Assembly: GCA_963575745.1 (NCBI GenBank)
Contig: CAUYUJ010003891.1
Span: 360,693-424,692 of the forward strand
Source of the DNA: Prorocentrum cordatum
Lineage: Eukaryota > Sar > Dinophyceae > Prorocentrales > Prorocentraceae
Length of the DNA stretch: 64,000 bases
Direction of reading: 5' to 3'
The notes beneath the pieces were generated by a model that did not search any database, had not been told where the DNA came from, and saw only the letters and a program-made list of their open reading frames with translations. Position numbers and translations under genes: made by a program. Positions 42,965 through 52,739 of this stretch are shown here, piece by piece (the stretch's first letter is position 1; every line of letters begins with the position of its first letter).

Positions 42965-43440
42965 AGATATGTGAAGGGGCCCCAGGACACACAAATAAGT
43001 ACACACAAATCAAACTATTCCCCATATTTTCATTTATTTTCTGGGTTCTTGTCTTCCCCACCACTTCCCATATTTTCCCATATGTTCTAGGGGGTCGACG
43101 ATTCATTCTGTCGGTGTGTTCTCCCTGAGAGGAGCAGGACGAGGGCGAGGCAGACGCCGAGATCGAACCACCACGCCGTCGGAGACCTGAGCGGCCTCCT
43201 CGCGAGACCCCTCCCGGGGTCCTTCCTGACCCATTCGCGAGGAGGATCCAGCCAGGGCGACGAGAATGAAGGGGCCCTGGGACACACACATAAAAACACA
43301 CAAATCGAAATATTCCTAATATTTCCAAATATTTTCTGGGTTCTTGTCTTCCCCCCCACTTCCCATATTTTCCCGGATGTTCAGGGGAATCGATGATTCA
43401 CGGTGTCTGTGTTTTTTTCCCTCCTGAGAGAAGCCTCTAC
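42965..43440 (+). repeat. dispersed TTCCCATATTTTCCC repeat, copies 3-4
   Basis: GAAGGGGCCC at 42973 and 43267 each begins a unit with ACACACAAAT(A/C), TTTTCTGGGTTCTTGTCTTCC, CCACTTCCCATATTTTCCC, CGA(C/T)GATTCA and CCTGAGAG. Two units about 295 bp apart, related to 19775-20345. Confidence 0.8.
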
Positions 43441-43449
43441 TTGGAAGCA

Positions 43450-43960
43450 TCTTGGTTTACGTTAAGTCAGCTACTTACTAGGTTGTTACAAGCATACGTT
43501 AAATATGTATAAGCACAACATAAACCACTATACGTTTTCATAACTTGTTATAACGCACGCATAAATACTTAGCAAAGCCAGCTAACGTTTAGGGTGATTT
43601 ACGGCTCGTTAAGATACTTTAGGTTTTCTTAACACCGCTACTCATAGTTACGGTTGGTTTAGTAAGTATGCGCCAAACGCGCGTTAACCAAACTAAGTCA
43701 TGTTAAATCATGTTAAACCGTTGAGCTAACCCAAGTTAAAGTTTAAGACAACTTAGCCAACGTTAGCTAACGCGTTATAAGGACGATCTAAACTTTAACA
43801 TGAACCAGCATGTTTTAACACAATTTAGCATAATTTAACATGCTTTAACATACTTTAACATGATTTAGCTCCCACTTAACATGCGTTAGTATGAGTTAGC
43901 TAACCCTTTAACATACTTTAAAATAGTCTAGCTCAGCCTTTACAAGATCAGCTGTCATAG
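43450..43960 (+). repeat. AT-rich TTAACATG/TTAGC degenerate repeat
   Basis: Words such as ACATGCTTTAACATACTTTA, GTTAGCTAACG and CATGTTAAAT recur with a loose 10-11-bp period. The AT content contrasts sharply with both sides. No frame longer than shadows. Confidence 0.75.
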
Positions 43961-44800
43961 TTTTACGCATTGTTTTTGTGTATGATTGTCAGGTCATGGT
44001 ATGCTACAGAAGCGGTTTTCTCATGTGTGTTTCCTGTTGGTTGTCTAATCGTGTTGTTCCGCATGTCTTGTGTGTTGCTGTTGCGTGTGATTGGTTCGAT
44101 GCATGTTGTTGTTTTTCCTGTGTGTTGACATGTGTTGGTTAGATCACGACGTGGATCCGCAATGTTTTTTCGTGAATTCGGAGTGGTATCTAAGTTGAGC
44201 CCGTTGATTTTTCCATGTAGGTTTGCATGTTGTGTTTCGACCATGATGTCTTACATATGTTGTTCCCCATTTGCTTTGCATGCGATAGTAGGGAGATCGT
44301 GCGCTACATGCATTGTTTTCTCTCTTTTTTTGCACGTGGTATTGCGACGCTCATTTGCTGCAAAATGGTATTCCGATTCTGGCATGTTAACAATCTAAAG
44401 CGGTTTATCTATGTGTGTTGTTTCGTGCGTTCTTGAGGCCGTGGTGAGTTGCAGTTATGGCTTTCTCGCGTGTGTTCTTCAGTGTGTTCCAAGCGCGTTG
44501 CAGGTGGGCTTGTGACTTGTTGCTTTGCACGCGGCATCCCGACCATGATGTGTTACATAATGTTAACGTATTTCGGGTGGGGAGCTGGATCGGCGTATGT
44601 GCTTTCATTAGTTGTGCGCGTGGTGCTGCGATCATACTGTCATGCGCGGTTCGTTGTGTTCGTTTTGGGTTGCCTCCCCCGATCAAGATGTTATCGGGTT
44701 CGCGGGCGGCGCTTCAATCGCGGGTTAGCGGGCGGCGCGGTTTGAGATGCACATGCGTTTATTTTTCATGGTTTCGTCGCTGTTGTGTTGTGGTCATGCG
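43961..44800. other. TG-rich low-GC spacer
   Basis: T/G-biased + strand (TGTGTTG, TTGTTTTTC). Loosely repeated words GACCATGATGT(C/G)TTACATA occur near 44238 and 44541. Nothing coding is supported. Confidence 0.5.
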
Positions 44801-44898
44801 CGTCGTGATGCACCATTGAATTGGGCGTCCTGCGAGCTGCAACCTCGTCAGTGCACGCCCGCCCCCCGAGCTGCAGCCTCGGGCCCCCATCGGCTGGG

Positions 44899-45300
44899 GG
44901 CGATGTCCGTTCCGCCGATTGCACCTCCAGGCGCCGCCGCGCGGGCGCCGCCACCCATCCCCAAGTCGGCGTTCGTCGCCGCGCATGGCGGCTCGGAGGT
45001 CGTCGCCAAGGCGAATGGTTTCCACGGCCCCCCTCCGCGTGGCGCGCGGGGGCGCATCCCATTGAGGTCGCGGAGCTGCCGCCGACCACGCCCGCCGCGA
45101 AGCGGATGCGCCGCGACGCCGACTACGCGGCGGAGAGGGCGGCGGCGACGCGCCCACAGACGCGGTGCGCGACGAGCGACCACGAGAAGGAGGCTGGTCA
45201 ACCGACGCCGCGCAGGTCGCGGTGGGCGGACGGGCTGTGGTTCCCACTCGTAATCCCAGTGCACTGGGATTACGGGTGCCCCCTCGCGCACGCGTGGCAG
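44899..45300 (+). CDS. hypothetical protein, probably two exons or frameshifted
   Basis: From an ATG near 44903 the frame reads MSVPPIAPPGAAARAPPPIP, then KSAFVAAHGGSEVVAKANGF and HGPPPRGARG. From about 45060 the better frame is another one, reading HPIEVAELPPTTPAAKRMRR and DADYAAERAAATRPQTR. A short intron or a frameshift between 45030 and 45065 would join them. The basic/acidic Ala-rich sequence has no recognised domain. It begins in the palindrome-rich zone, with GAGCTGCAGCCTC just upstream (44868-44880). Confidence 0.35.
45249..45274. other. 26-bp perfect palindrome
   Basis: CGTAATCCCAGTG (45249-45261) is followed without a spacer by its exact reverse complement (45262-45274). It can form a cruciform or bind a dimeric protein. 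It lies near the end of the coding-like stretch at 44.9-45.3 kb. Confidence 0.95.
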
Positions 45301-45850
45301 GCGTCGTCGTCGTCGTCGCTGTCGTCGCCGTAGTCGAGGCGCGGGTGTTCTCGAAGCTCGCGTTCGAGCGGTTCGCGCATGTGTGCGCGAGGTGGGCCAT
45401 GGCGAGGCCGTCGAGCGGGTCGTGGCGGCCAACGATGAGAAGCGGCAAGAAAGGGTCGGCAAGGCCAGCCGTCGCCGCCGTCGTCGTCGTCACCGTCGTC
45501 GTCGTCGTCGCCGTAAGTACAAGTGCACCACTTGCCCGATTGGTCGGTCGGGTTTCGCTGGCGCGAGGACCGCATGTAGACGCGGCGTCGTGAAGAGGCG
45601 ACCGCGGCGATCGGCTCGGTCATAAAAAAGAGGGGCGATGAGGATGGGCAGCCGAGAGGGCCATGAGGAGGAGGAAGGGGGCGGCGATGATGATGATGAG
45701 GAGGAGGGGGAGGGGGAGGAGGGGATGGGGGAGGGGGCTGATGATGAGGGGGGGGGAGGGGGGCGAGGAGGAGGAGGCTGATGACGACGGGGAGGATGAT
45801 GAAGATGAGGATGGTGATGATGATGATGCAGCTCGAGCCGCCCCCCCCCC
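45300..45850 (+). repeat. GTC and GAT/GAG microsatellites
   Basis: GTC triplets at 45300-45332 and 45475-45515, then an imperfect GAG/GATGAT tract at 45640-45832. Frames through these are not credible genes. Confidence 0.8.
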
Positions 45851-46024
45851 GCCCGCGTCGACGTTCAGAGCTGCAGCTCTCGCCCCCGTGCGCCCCCCAC
45901 CCCCGCCCCATCCTTCTGCCGAGCTGCAGCTCGAGCCCGCGCTCCTCATCCCCGCCCCCTTCATCCGAGCTGCAACTCGAGACCTTCTGCCGCCCGCGCC
46001 ACTGATTAGGTTCGCCAGACGGGT

Positions 46025-46461
46025 CGCAGTCGCGCGCGGGCGGGCGCCGAGGGCGGGCATCGGTGTCACGATGTGCGCGGAATTCTTGAGGACTGGCGAG
46101 ATCTCCCGTCTGATGGCCACTCATTTGGGCAAGGGTACCCTCGTGGCTGGCCGGGGCGAGGTGATGTCCCGTCTCGTCGAGCACGGCCTCGCGTGGAGGC
46201 TGCAGAAGCCGCCTGGACTACCATGCTGACGCATGCCCGCGTCACCCATGGTATGTTGCACGTGCGCGCGCTTGCGCGCGAGCGCGTCGAGCTGTAGCTC
46301 GGCGCCCGCGCCAAACGCTCCCCCCCGTTCCCTGTATGGGGCAGTGCGGAACAGTTGCGATTCGCCCCGGGAATCGCAGCGGCGCGCTCGTGGACATCGA
46401 CGAGGCGCACAAGCGCGGCCGCGACGGCGATAGAGGCGATGCAGAGACAGAGACACACACG

Positions 46462-46539
<78 letters not shown>

Positions 46540-46605
46540 AAAAAAAAAAAGAGAGAGAGAGAGATAAACAGAGAGAAAGAGAGATAGAGAGAGAGAGAGA
46601 TAGAG

Positions 46606-46657
<52 letters not shown>

Positions 46658-46806
46658 AGGAGAGGAGAGAGGAGAGAAAGGATAGATATATACATATATA
46701 TAGAGAGAGATGGAGAGGGGAGAGGGAGAGGGAGAGGAGAAGGGAGGGGGAGGGAGAGGGAGGGGGGAGGGAGGGGTGGAGAGAGAGAGGGATAAAGATA
46801 GATAGA

Positions 46807-46862
<56 letters not shown>

Positions 46863-46903
46863 GGGGATATATATAGAGAGAGAGACAGAGAGAGAGAGAG
46901 AGC

Positions 46904-46943
<40 letters not shown>

Positions 46944-49527
46944 GAGAGAGAGCGAGAGGCGCCGCCAGTGGGCTCCGCCTCGCTGAAGCACGCGCCGGCA
47001 CTCAACGAGGAGCTCGTGCAGCGGCCGGGGCAGCGCATCCCTAGCCTGCGCTCAGATCGGGTTGGGTACCTAGCGATTGGTGGGAACCACGCCAACGCTT
47101 TCCTCCGCGCCGTCGGCGCGGGGTGCAAGATCCAGGAGGGTGAGTTAGTCGACGTGTCAGGTCCTTTGCACAAGGAGCTGTTCCACGAACAGCCCGCCTG
47201 TATCGAGGCGATCGAGCAAAGGCTGACGTGGACCGTCGTGTCCTACCAGGTGGAGGTGCACGTGCCAGGCTTCGTGGATTTCGTCCGCCCAGCTGCAGCT
47301 GCGCCGCCGACCCCCCGTCGAACGCGCGCGCGCGACGACGACGACGACGGCGGCGGCGACGACGACGATGTCGACAATCGCAGCCCCGCGCTGCAGTGGA
47401 TTCAGGAAGCCTTGAACTTGGACGTGAAGGAGGAGAAGACGGAGGTAATGGTGATGATGCGCATGCAGAAGGCATTCTACATCGCCAACGCCGCGGGCGC
47501 GACGCCGCCCAAGGAGGCGATCATGGCGACGGCTGCTGCGGAGCAGCCGCAGTACGCTGCATGGCTGCACCGCCTGCTCGCGCACGCGCAGGGGCGCGGT
47601 GGCAACGGCGGGCTCCTCAAGGACCTGGGCGCCTACACCAAGGCTGCGGCGCTGACAAACTTGGCTGTGGCCAGTTCCGACACGCGCCCCTCCCCCGCTC
47701 CCTCGCCATTCGCCGCTGCAGCGGCGATATTTAGGTGACTGTTGGCGCCGTCAAGACCATAGGGTCTGACTTCATCTCGGCAGCCAACACGTTGGCTAAG
47801 AAATGCCCTAGGGGACCCATCCCGCACGTGTGCAACGCGCTGCTCAAGGCAAACCTGACGTCTCACGTTGCGAAAGACGGCAGGTGCACGCCCCCTCCAC
47901 CCCCACCTCCCAATGTGTGATGATGGTGTCTCTCATGCGTGTGCTTTCCAGGACGAGCCCCCTGCTCGGGACCCATGTGAACTCACTCGGTAACCAGAAG
48001 ATCCGCTCAGGAGCTCATGAGCAGGGCGTGCGATCTGATCGACACGACCGACGGCCTGATGGGCGGATTCAGCCGAACTTGCATAGCACATGCATTCCCG
48101 CGTCATGCCTCAGGTATGGTCGGCTGCGGCCGACCTCCCCGCATGCAGCCATGTGTTAGTAATGCTCGCCACAAGATCGGGACTTGGCAATGGCGATCGG
48201 GTCGCTCGGCTGCAAGGTAGCGAAGCTCCTGACGAAGCGCAGGAACATCGAGCGCACGGGTGAGGACTACACGAGCCTCGACCAGATCGCCCAGGACTTT
48301 ACGCGGGCATGTCGGCTGCAGCCGACCCCCTTCTATCTCCCCCAGCCCACCCCATCCCTCCCCGACGACGTGCGGTATCACTGGCTGAAGCCATGGCTGC
48401 AGGAGTTCGTCCTGGCGCTCGGCGGGAGGCTCCATATGAAGACGCCCCAGGTGGCCGAGGCACTCGGCGTTAGCTTGGGGGGTGAGGAGGGGGCAGGCGC
48501 GCCGACGCCTGCGTCGTCGGCGCCGTCGGCAGCCCGTGGCGCGGGCCCACTGACTGTGGAGCAGATGAAGAGCTCCAAATACAAGATAGAAGCGATGGGC
48601 GTCGCGAGAGGGGCGTTCGTCAGTTTAAAAGCGGGCGGCGGAAATGAGGCATGGGAGGTCACGGATGCGACCGAGACGACCGTGCACCTTACCGACGCGC
48701 GCGCTGCTACTAGGCAGCGCGTGGGCGCCCGCGTCATGGAGCCGAAGACGGTCGACATCAACGCCGAGCTGGAGAAGAATACCATGACGTTGCTGATGGG
48801 TTTTAAGCGCCAGGTCGCCATGCAGCCGCGCGGCGTGGACCTCCGCGGCTGGGGCGCCGACGTCGCCATCGGCATATGCATGCGCGCGGCGCGAGTCGCG
48901 CATGACAAGCGCTGCGAGGTGCTCGCGGCCATCGTGATCTTGGAGCTCCCGACCGCGGTGCATCTCACAGGCGCGTTGTGCCTAAACAGCGTTGTGTGTG
49001 ATTCGTTGTGTTAGGCTGACAATTCGCCCTGGGCGTCGAGCTGCAGCTCGCGCCCCGAAGGCGACACCAAGCGCAAAAAAGGCGAGCTCGCGCTGGTGGC
49101 GTCCAGCACCAGGTTCGCCACGAAGGCCGCTTGCGCGACCTGGGCTGACAGGCCGACATCGGCGGTCGACCTGGGAACCGTCACGCTACAGCGTGATGGC
49201 ATGCCACCATCGGCATTCAGCGTTGCCATCTTGCCGCACTTCGCTGCGGGCGAGAAGGCGAAGAAGCCGTGGGTGGCGCCGTGCTGGCAGGTCCCCACTT
49301 CCTCCGACGACGGCAACATGAAACAGAGCGCCGTCGAGGTGGTCTTGACGGACAACACTGGCACACACAAGCTGAACGTGCCGCGCGTGGTGAACACCAA
49401 GGGGGTGAAGCCAGGCGCGACGACGACGACGACAACGACGACGCGCGGTTTGCGTAGCCTCCCAGGCGACCAGCTCAAGCTGCATGTGCCGCCGCTGCAG
49501 AGGGGGCAGAAGCGCAAGGTGCAGTGA
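46025..49527 (+). CDS. multi-exon hypothetical protein gene
   Basis: Successive protein-like blocks on + join through short introns. Exon blocks: 46080-46249 (FLRTGEISRLMATHLGKGTL in one candidate frame); 46340-46450 (VDIDEAHKRG); 46968-47666, the longest, with RVGYLAIGGNHANAFLRAVG, QRLTWTVVSYQVEVHVPGFV and an Asp-rich tract; 47735-47883 (TIGSDFISAANTLAKKCPRG); 47952-48113 (SRACDLIDTTDGLMGGFSRT); 48176-48972 (DDVRYHWLKPWLQEFVLALG, EAWEVTDATETTVHLTDARA); and 49066-49527, ending in a basic tail (LPPLQRGQKRKVQ-like) at TGA. Predicted introns at 47667-47734, 47884-47951 and 48114-48175 restore phase. I recall expanded dinoflagellate families with a similar GNxHxNxFLRA block, but cannot verify this. 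Function unknown; start not fixed. Confidence 0.55.
46288..46301. other. palindrome CGAGCT-GT-AGCTCG
   Basis: In the likely first intron of the gene above, preceded by GTATGTTGCACG (a possible 5' splice site at 46250) and an alternating GCGC run. Confidence 0.85.
46451..46958 (+). repeat. ~500-bp (GA)n microsatellite
   Basis: Purine-only GAGAGA over most of its length, with an A-run at 46535-46550 and brief GATATA interruptions. It lies between two exon blocks of the same gene, so it is probably intronic. Long pure GA runs can form triplex DNA. Confidence 0.95.
47667..47734 (+). other. predicted intron, 68 nt, with 16-bp palindrome
   Basis: GTG at both junctions (47667 and 47735) makes the exact cut ambiguous by three bases. 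5' end GTGGCCAG, 3' end ATATTTAG. CGCCGCTGCAGCGGCG, a perfect 16-bp palindrome, lies at 47711-47726, eight bases before the 3' end. Removing 68 bases joins ALTNLAV to TVGAVKTIGSDF in phase. Confidence 0.6.
47884..47951 (+). other. predicted intron, 68 nt
   Basis: GTGCACGCC at the start, GTGCTTTCCAG at the end, flanked by CAGG on both sides. Canonical GT-AG. It has no palindrome. Removing it changes the downstream frame, which is repaired by a further candidate 34-nt intron (47977-48010). Confidence 0.55.
48114..48175 (+). other. predicted intron, 62 nt, with hairpin
   Basis: Starts GTATGGTCGGC; best frame-restoring 3' end is CGCCACAAG at 48175. GGTCGGC and GCCGACC form a 7-bp stem around a 4-base loop at 48118-48135, only four bases inside the 5' end. 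Confidence 0.5.
48311..48326. other. 16-bp perfect palindrome GTCGGCTGCAGCCGAC
   Basis: Lies inside the open frame at 48300-48360, in a pyrimidine-rich stretch that reads Pro-rich. It may be a small in-frame intron or a tolerated insertion. Confidence 0.85.
48973..49065 (+). other. predicted intron, ~93 nt, with 14-bp palindrome
   Basis: Short repeats AGGCG/AAGGCG flank the region. CGAGCTGCAGCTCG (49037-49050) is a perfect palindrome near the 3' end, which closes CCCCGAAG. The excised frame joins HLTG to DTKRKKGELAL. Confidence 0.45.
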
Positions 49528-49682
49528 TAACTGCGCGGTATAGTCTGCCGACCGCGCGTCGGGAGACATTTCAGCCGACTGGGCGCCGGCTGACATATGA
49601 ACCCATCGATGTCTGTCGGCGGCGTGTCGGCCGCGCGCGCCGATAATCAGTTGCGCGCATCGGGTCGCTGCAGGCGCCCGAT

Positions 49683-49694
49683 GGGCTGCAGCCC
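49683..49694. other. palindrome GGGCTGCAGCCC
   Basis: Intergenic, 150 bp past the stop of the upstream gene. It is a member of the GCTGCAGC-core family. Confidence 0.85.
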
Positions 49695-49887
49695 GCGCGG
49701 GGGAGGGCGGCGGATCGGATGAGGGAGGGGGTGGCAGAGGAATGCGACAATGTAGTATATGCGACGAAGATGCCGATGTCGAGAGGGATGGCGGGGGGGG
49801 AAACGAGGGTGGTGAGGGACGGGGAGTATCATAACATGTCGGGCGTTCGCCAGAATTTGCTTCTCGCGAGGTGACTGACTGACGGGC

Positions 49888-50185
49888 GGGGGCGCAACCT
49901 ATGGCACAACCAACAGGAGCCATAATGATCCAACTATATCATCGGCGGCAGAGGGCGCAGCCAGTGGCGAAACCATTGGGTGCAACTTATATCCTCGGCG
50001 ACCGACTGCACAATCTACTGTGTGCCAGATATGTATTCGGCGGCCGAGGGTGCAGCCAATGGCGCAACCAATGGGGATCAGCTGTGTCATCGGTTGTCGG
50101 GGGCGCAACCTATGGCACAACCAGGAGCTACATAGTCATACCCTCGGTGGCCGAGCGTGCAACCTATGGCGCGACGCAGACGGGG
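49888..50185 (+). repeat. CGGCGGCCGAGGGCGCAACC degenerate repeat, locus 1
   Basis: Five to six irregular units containing TATATCATCGGCGGC, CGAGGGCGCA(G/A)CC and CTATGGCGCAACCA in order, spaced about 45-65 bp. CTCGGCGGCCGAG is self-complementary in the better copies. Similar units are at 53085-53665. Confidence 0.75.
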
Positions 50186-50243
50186 CACAGAGTGGCTGGG
50201 CATCAAATTGCGTGCGGGATTCGCCCGACTTATGCTCGTCGTT

Positions 50244-50257
50244 TGGGCTGCAGCCCA
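50244..50257. other. palindrome TGGGCTGCAGCCCA
   Basis: 14-bp perfect palindrome in spacer DNA downstream of the degenerate repeat. Confidence 0.85.
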
Positions 50258-50269
50258 CGCGGCGAGCTG

Positions 50270-50740
50270 TCGTGTGATTTGGCGTATGCGCATCCGCCGC
50301 GTCGCCGCTTAGCCTTTGTGGTACAGGTGTGGCGGCGGTCCCGGGGTTATAGAGACCGCGGTGTGCACATGGCGATTGCGGTAATTCGGCAAGCGGTCGT
50401 GACCATCGACGGCGGATGCGCATGGCGCGTGTCGAATGAGGTGGTCGTCGACGACACTGCCTTTGGCGAGGTGGATGTCCATCGAAAAGTCGACACCCGT
50501 GCTGCCGCACGACCGCCTGCCCGTTCGGGGTCACATATTCTATATATAGATCCCGCGACCGACGCGTCTGCTACGGCCGACGCGCGCGCGGGGTGGGTCG
50601 GTCTGGGTGGGGTTAAAGTGTCATTGCATGCAGTGGCCTACGCGGTGGGCAGGGCTGCTTTTACTAAGTTTGCATTGTCCGATGCGTGGGCACCAGGACA
50701 TTTCCACTGGAGGTTAGTGGAACGCACGGTGGTGCGGAAG
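50270..50740 (+). other. possible upstream exons, unassigned
   Basis: Open on + and partly protein-like (VVTIDGGCAWRVSNEVVVDD; WAPGHFHWRLVERTVVRK), but the start and splice sites are not clear. It may be the 5' part of the next gene. Confidence 0.3.
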
Positions 50741-51618
50741 ATGGTGGGCTCGCTGAAGCGCAAGCGCAAGCAGGCGAGCCTGCAGGCGGCTGCGCCGCGG
50801 GGGGCCGACATCAGCACCTACGGCGCCCACAAGACGCGCAAGCTTCTCAAGGATATGGGTGCTCGGTGTTAGTGTTTGTTACCCAGCTGCAGCTGCCCCC
50901 CCTCCGCCCCTGCCCACAGAAGGACTACGGGGCCATGGTGGGTGCGGGCACCTTCCCCCCCATCGTGGAAGTCGCCTGCGGTGGCGGAGTCGTCAGGGTG
51001 CTGCAGAACGTCGACGAGCGGCGGCCCCTGTTCGTCGAGCTGGAGCCCGACGCCCTCGCCCGCCTCCGCGCCCAGGCCGCGCAGGACAGATAGTGTTGTT
51101 GGATGGTGCCCAGCTGCAGCTGGGCACGTGTAGTTGTTTGTGCGCTGGTGTGGTTAGGTTGTGTATGCTCTCCAGCTGCAGCTGGGCACCCCCAGGACCT
51201 CGCGGACGCCGAGGACGGCGCCGAGGGCGGCGCCGAGGACGGCGCCGATGGCAGCGCATCGCTCGCGGGATCGGACGCCCAGGACGACGACGAGGTCGCC
51301 GATGACGGCGCCGAGGACGGTGGCGCGGGCGCCGAGGGCGGCGCCCAAGGCGGTGCCGAGGACGGCGCCCAGGACGGCGACGATGGCGGTGCATCTGTGG
51401 CGGCGGCGCCCCCCAAGGCGGTCGGCGCCCACTGGCTCCGCAAGAGGAGCACGTACGTCGCAAGGCGACGGGCGGGCGAGGGCGGCTGGACCTACAAATG
51501 GTTCAAGCCTGAATACGCGGGGCACGCCGCGATCCGCGCCGCGCACGCCCGCGCGTGGCAGGTGGAGGGTGCAAGTGGCCATGCAGCAGCGGCTGCAGCC
51601 GCAGCCGCGGGTGCTTAG
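50741..51618 (+). CDS. three-exon hypothetical protein
   Basis: Exon 1 from an ATG at 50741 (MVGSLKRKRKQASLQAAAPR, then GAHKTRKLLK) is strongly basic and may be a nuclear signal. Exon 2 (about 50920-51080) reads KDYGAMVGAGTFPPIVEVAC, VVRVLQNVDERRPLFVELEP and DALARLRAQAA. Exon 3 (about 51195-51618) opens with an Asp/Gly/Ala repeat (EDGAEGGAEDGAD) encoded by a GCCGAGGACGGC-type minisatellite and ends with AVGAHWLRKRSTYVARRRAG, GWTYKWFKPEYAGHAAIRAA and an Ala run. Both introns sit between short direct repeats and contain AGCTGCAGCT palindromes. About 200 residues in total. No known domain. An upstream exon is possible. Confidence 0.55.
50856..50919 (+). other. predicted intron 1 of the 50.7-kb gene
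   Basis: AAGGA occurs at the 5' junction (AAGGATATGG) and the 3' junction (CACAGAAGGACTAC), so the intron is bounded by a 5-bp direct repeat and the exact cut is ambiguous. CAGCTGCAGCTG lies at 50884-50895, followed by a C-rich tract and CCCACAG. Confidence 0.55.
51085..51192 (+). other. predicted intron 2 of the 50.7-kb gene, two palindromes
   Basis: CAGGAC occurs at both junctions (near 51081 and 51188). Inside are a 22-bp perfect palindrome at 51106-51127 (GTGCCCAGCTG and its complement) and a 14-bp one at 51172-51185 (CCAGCTGCAGCTGG). The 3' end is CACCCCCAG. Confidence 0.6.
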
Positions 51619-52046
51619 GCGTAGGATATGTGCATGCATGGGGGGATGGGGCGCAGCTGCGCTGCGCGCGTGGTAAACAACGCAGGGCGACGGGCGACGA
51701 CGACGCGGGGCAACAGCAGTGATGCAGCATACGGTGGGCCAGTGAGGGGCGATGTCAGTGCGTCGAGGACTGTGAACGGGACGAGGTCGAGGTGCGAGGC
51801 ACATGATGTGGATGGGCAGTGATGCGAATCACCCTCCCCCCCATCATCCCTCCAATGTGGGTTCGTCGTCAGTCGTTCCATTCGGATGATTGCATACCGT
51901 CCGTGGTTCGTCGCCATCGTGCGCGTCGCCCGTCGGATTTCGGCTGCAGGCGACGTCGCATGCATCGCGAGCGTCAGCTGCAACTGTCGTGTCCAGGTCA
52001 GCCGAAGGCAGGCCCGCGTTGCGTCGGGCGGTCGCGTGGGCCCGTG

Positions 52047-52714
52047 ATGAGCGACGGCGTCGTCGGCATTGCGGAGCTGCAAGGCATGCTGACGGCGGCG
52101 ATGCAGTACCACGTGCCGCAGCAACCACAGCCGTGGCGCGAGCCGCAGCGGGAGGCCGTCAACCCGCAGGAGGTCGGGCAGTGGCACGAGTCGCAGTTGC
52201 TGCAGCAGCATCAGCAGTGGGAGCAGTGGCAGGAGCTGCAGCGCGAGCAGTTGCGCGGGCAGCAGCAGCAGCAGGAGCAGCTGATGCGTGAGCAGCTGAT
52301 GCAGCAGCAGTGCACGAGCAGCAGCTGCTACAGCAGCAACAGCAGCAGCAGTGGCCGTACACGCAGCAACAGTGGCAGGCACAGCTGGTGACCGCCGTGC
52401 AGCAGCACCAGCTGCTGCAGCAGCGGCATCAGCAGCGCCAGCAGCAAGTCGCAGATGCTGCCGCCGCCTCAGCCGAAGCCGCCGCAGCCGCAACTGCTGA
52501 AGCAGCAGCCGTCCACATCAGCAACACGCAGCAGCAGCAGCAGCAGCAACAGCCGCCGCGGAAGAAGAAGCGCGCCGACGGGGCGCCTCGGCCAGGGTTC
52601 TGGAAAATCAACACGGTCCAGCTGGCCGGGGCGATCGTGATGCGCCGCGACCCCGATACCATCCGCGCGATGGCACGCGATCGCCTCGCGATTGAATTAA
52701 GGGACTGGGTATAG
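52047..52714 (+). CDS. glutamine-rich protein, frameshifted or spliced
   Basis: From the ATG at 52047: MSDGVVGIAELQGMLTAAMQ, then a long Gln-rich region with repeated QLLQQHQQWEQW- and EQLMREQLMQQQ-type units. At about 52305-52310 the better frame changes (one base) and continues QQQQWPYTQQQWQAQLVTAV, Ala-rich stretches, a basic cluster (PPRKKKRADGAPR, possible nuclear signal) and a compact C-terminus with INTVQLAGAIVMRRDPDTIR ending at 52714. CAG/GCA triplet slippage makes a real or sequencing frameshift likely. Gln-rich proteins with a nuclear signal are often transcription-related, but no DNA-binding domain is visible, so function is open. AGGTCAGCC near 51985 may be an upstream splice site. 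Confidence 0.5.
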
Positions 52715-52739
52715 TCCTAGACCGCTGCAGCGGCGTAGG

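Noticed and set aside
43450-44800. Organelle DNA insertion, because of the AT-rich composition
   Set aside because: No recognisable organelle gene or RNA; the content is short degenerate repeats.
45249-45274. Similarity of GTAATCCCAG to the start of primate Alu elements
   Set aside because: Only ten bases match, they belong to a perfect palindrome, and nothing else around resembles Alu. Contamination is not supported.
46066-47173. Ser/Leu-rich minus-strand frames
   Set aside because: Translation of the GA microsatellite.
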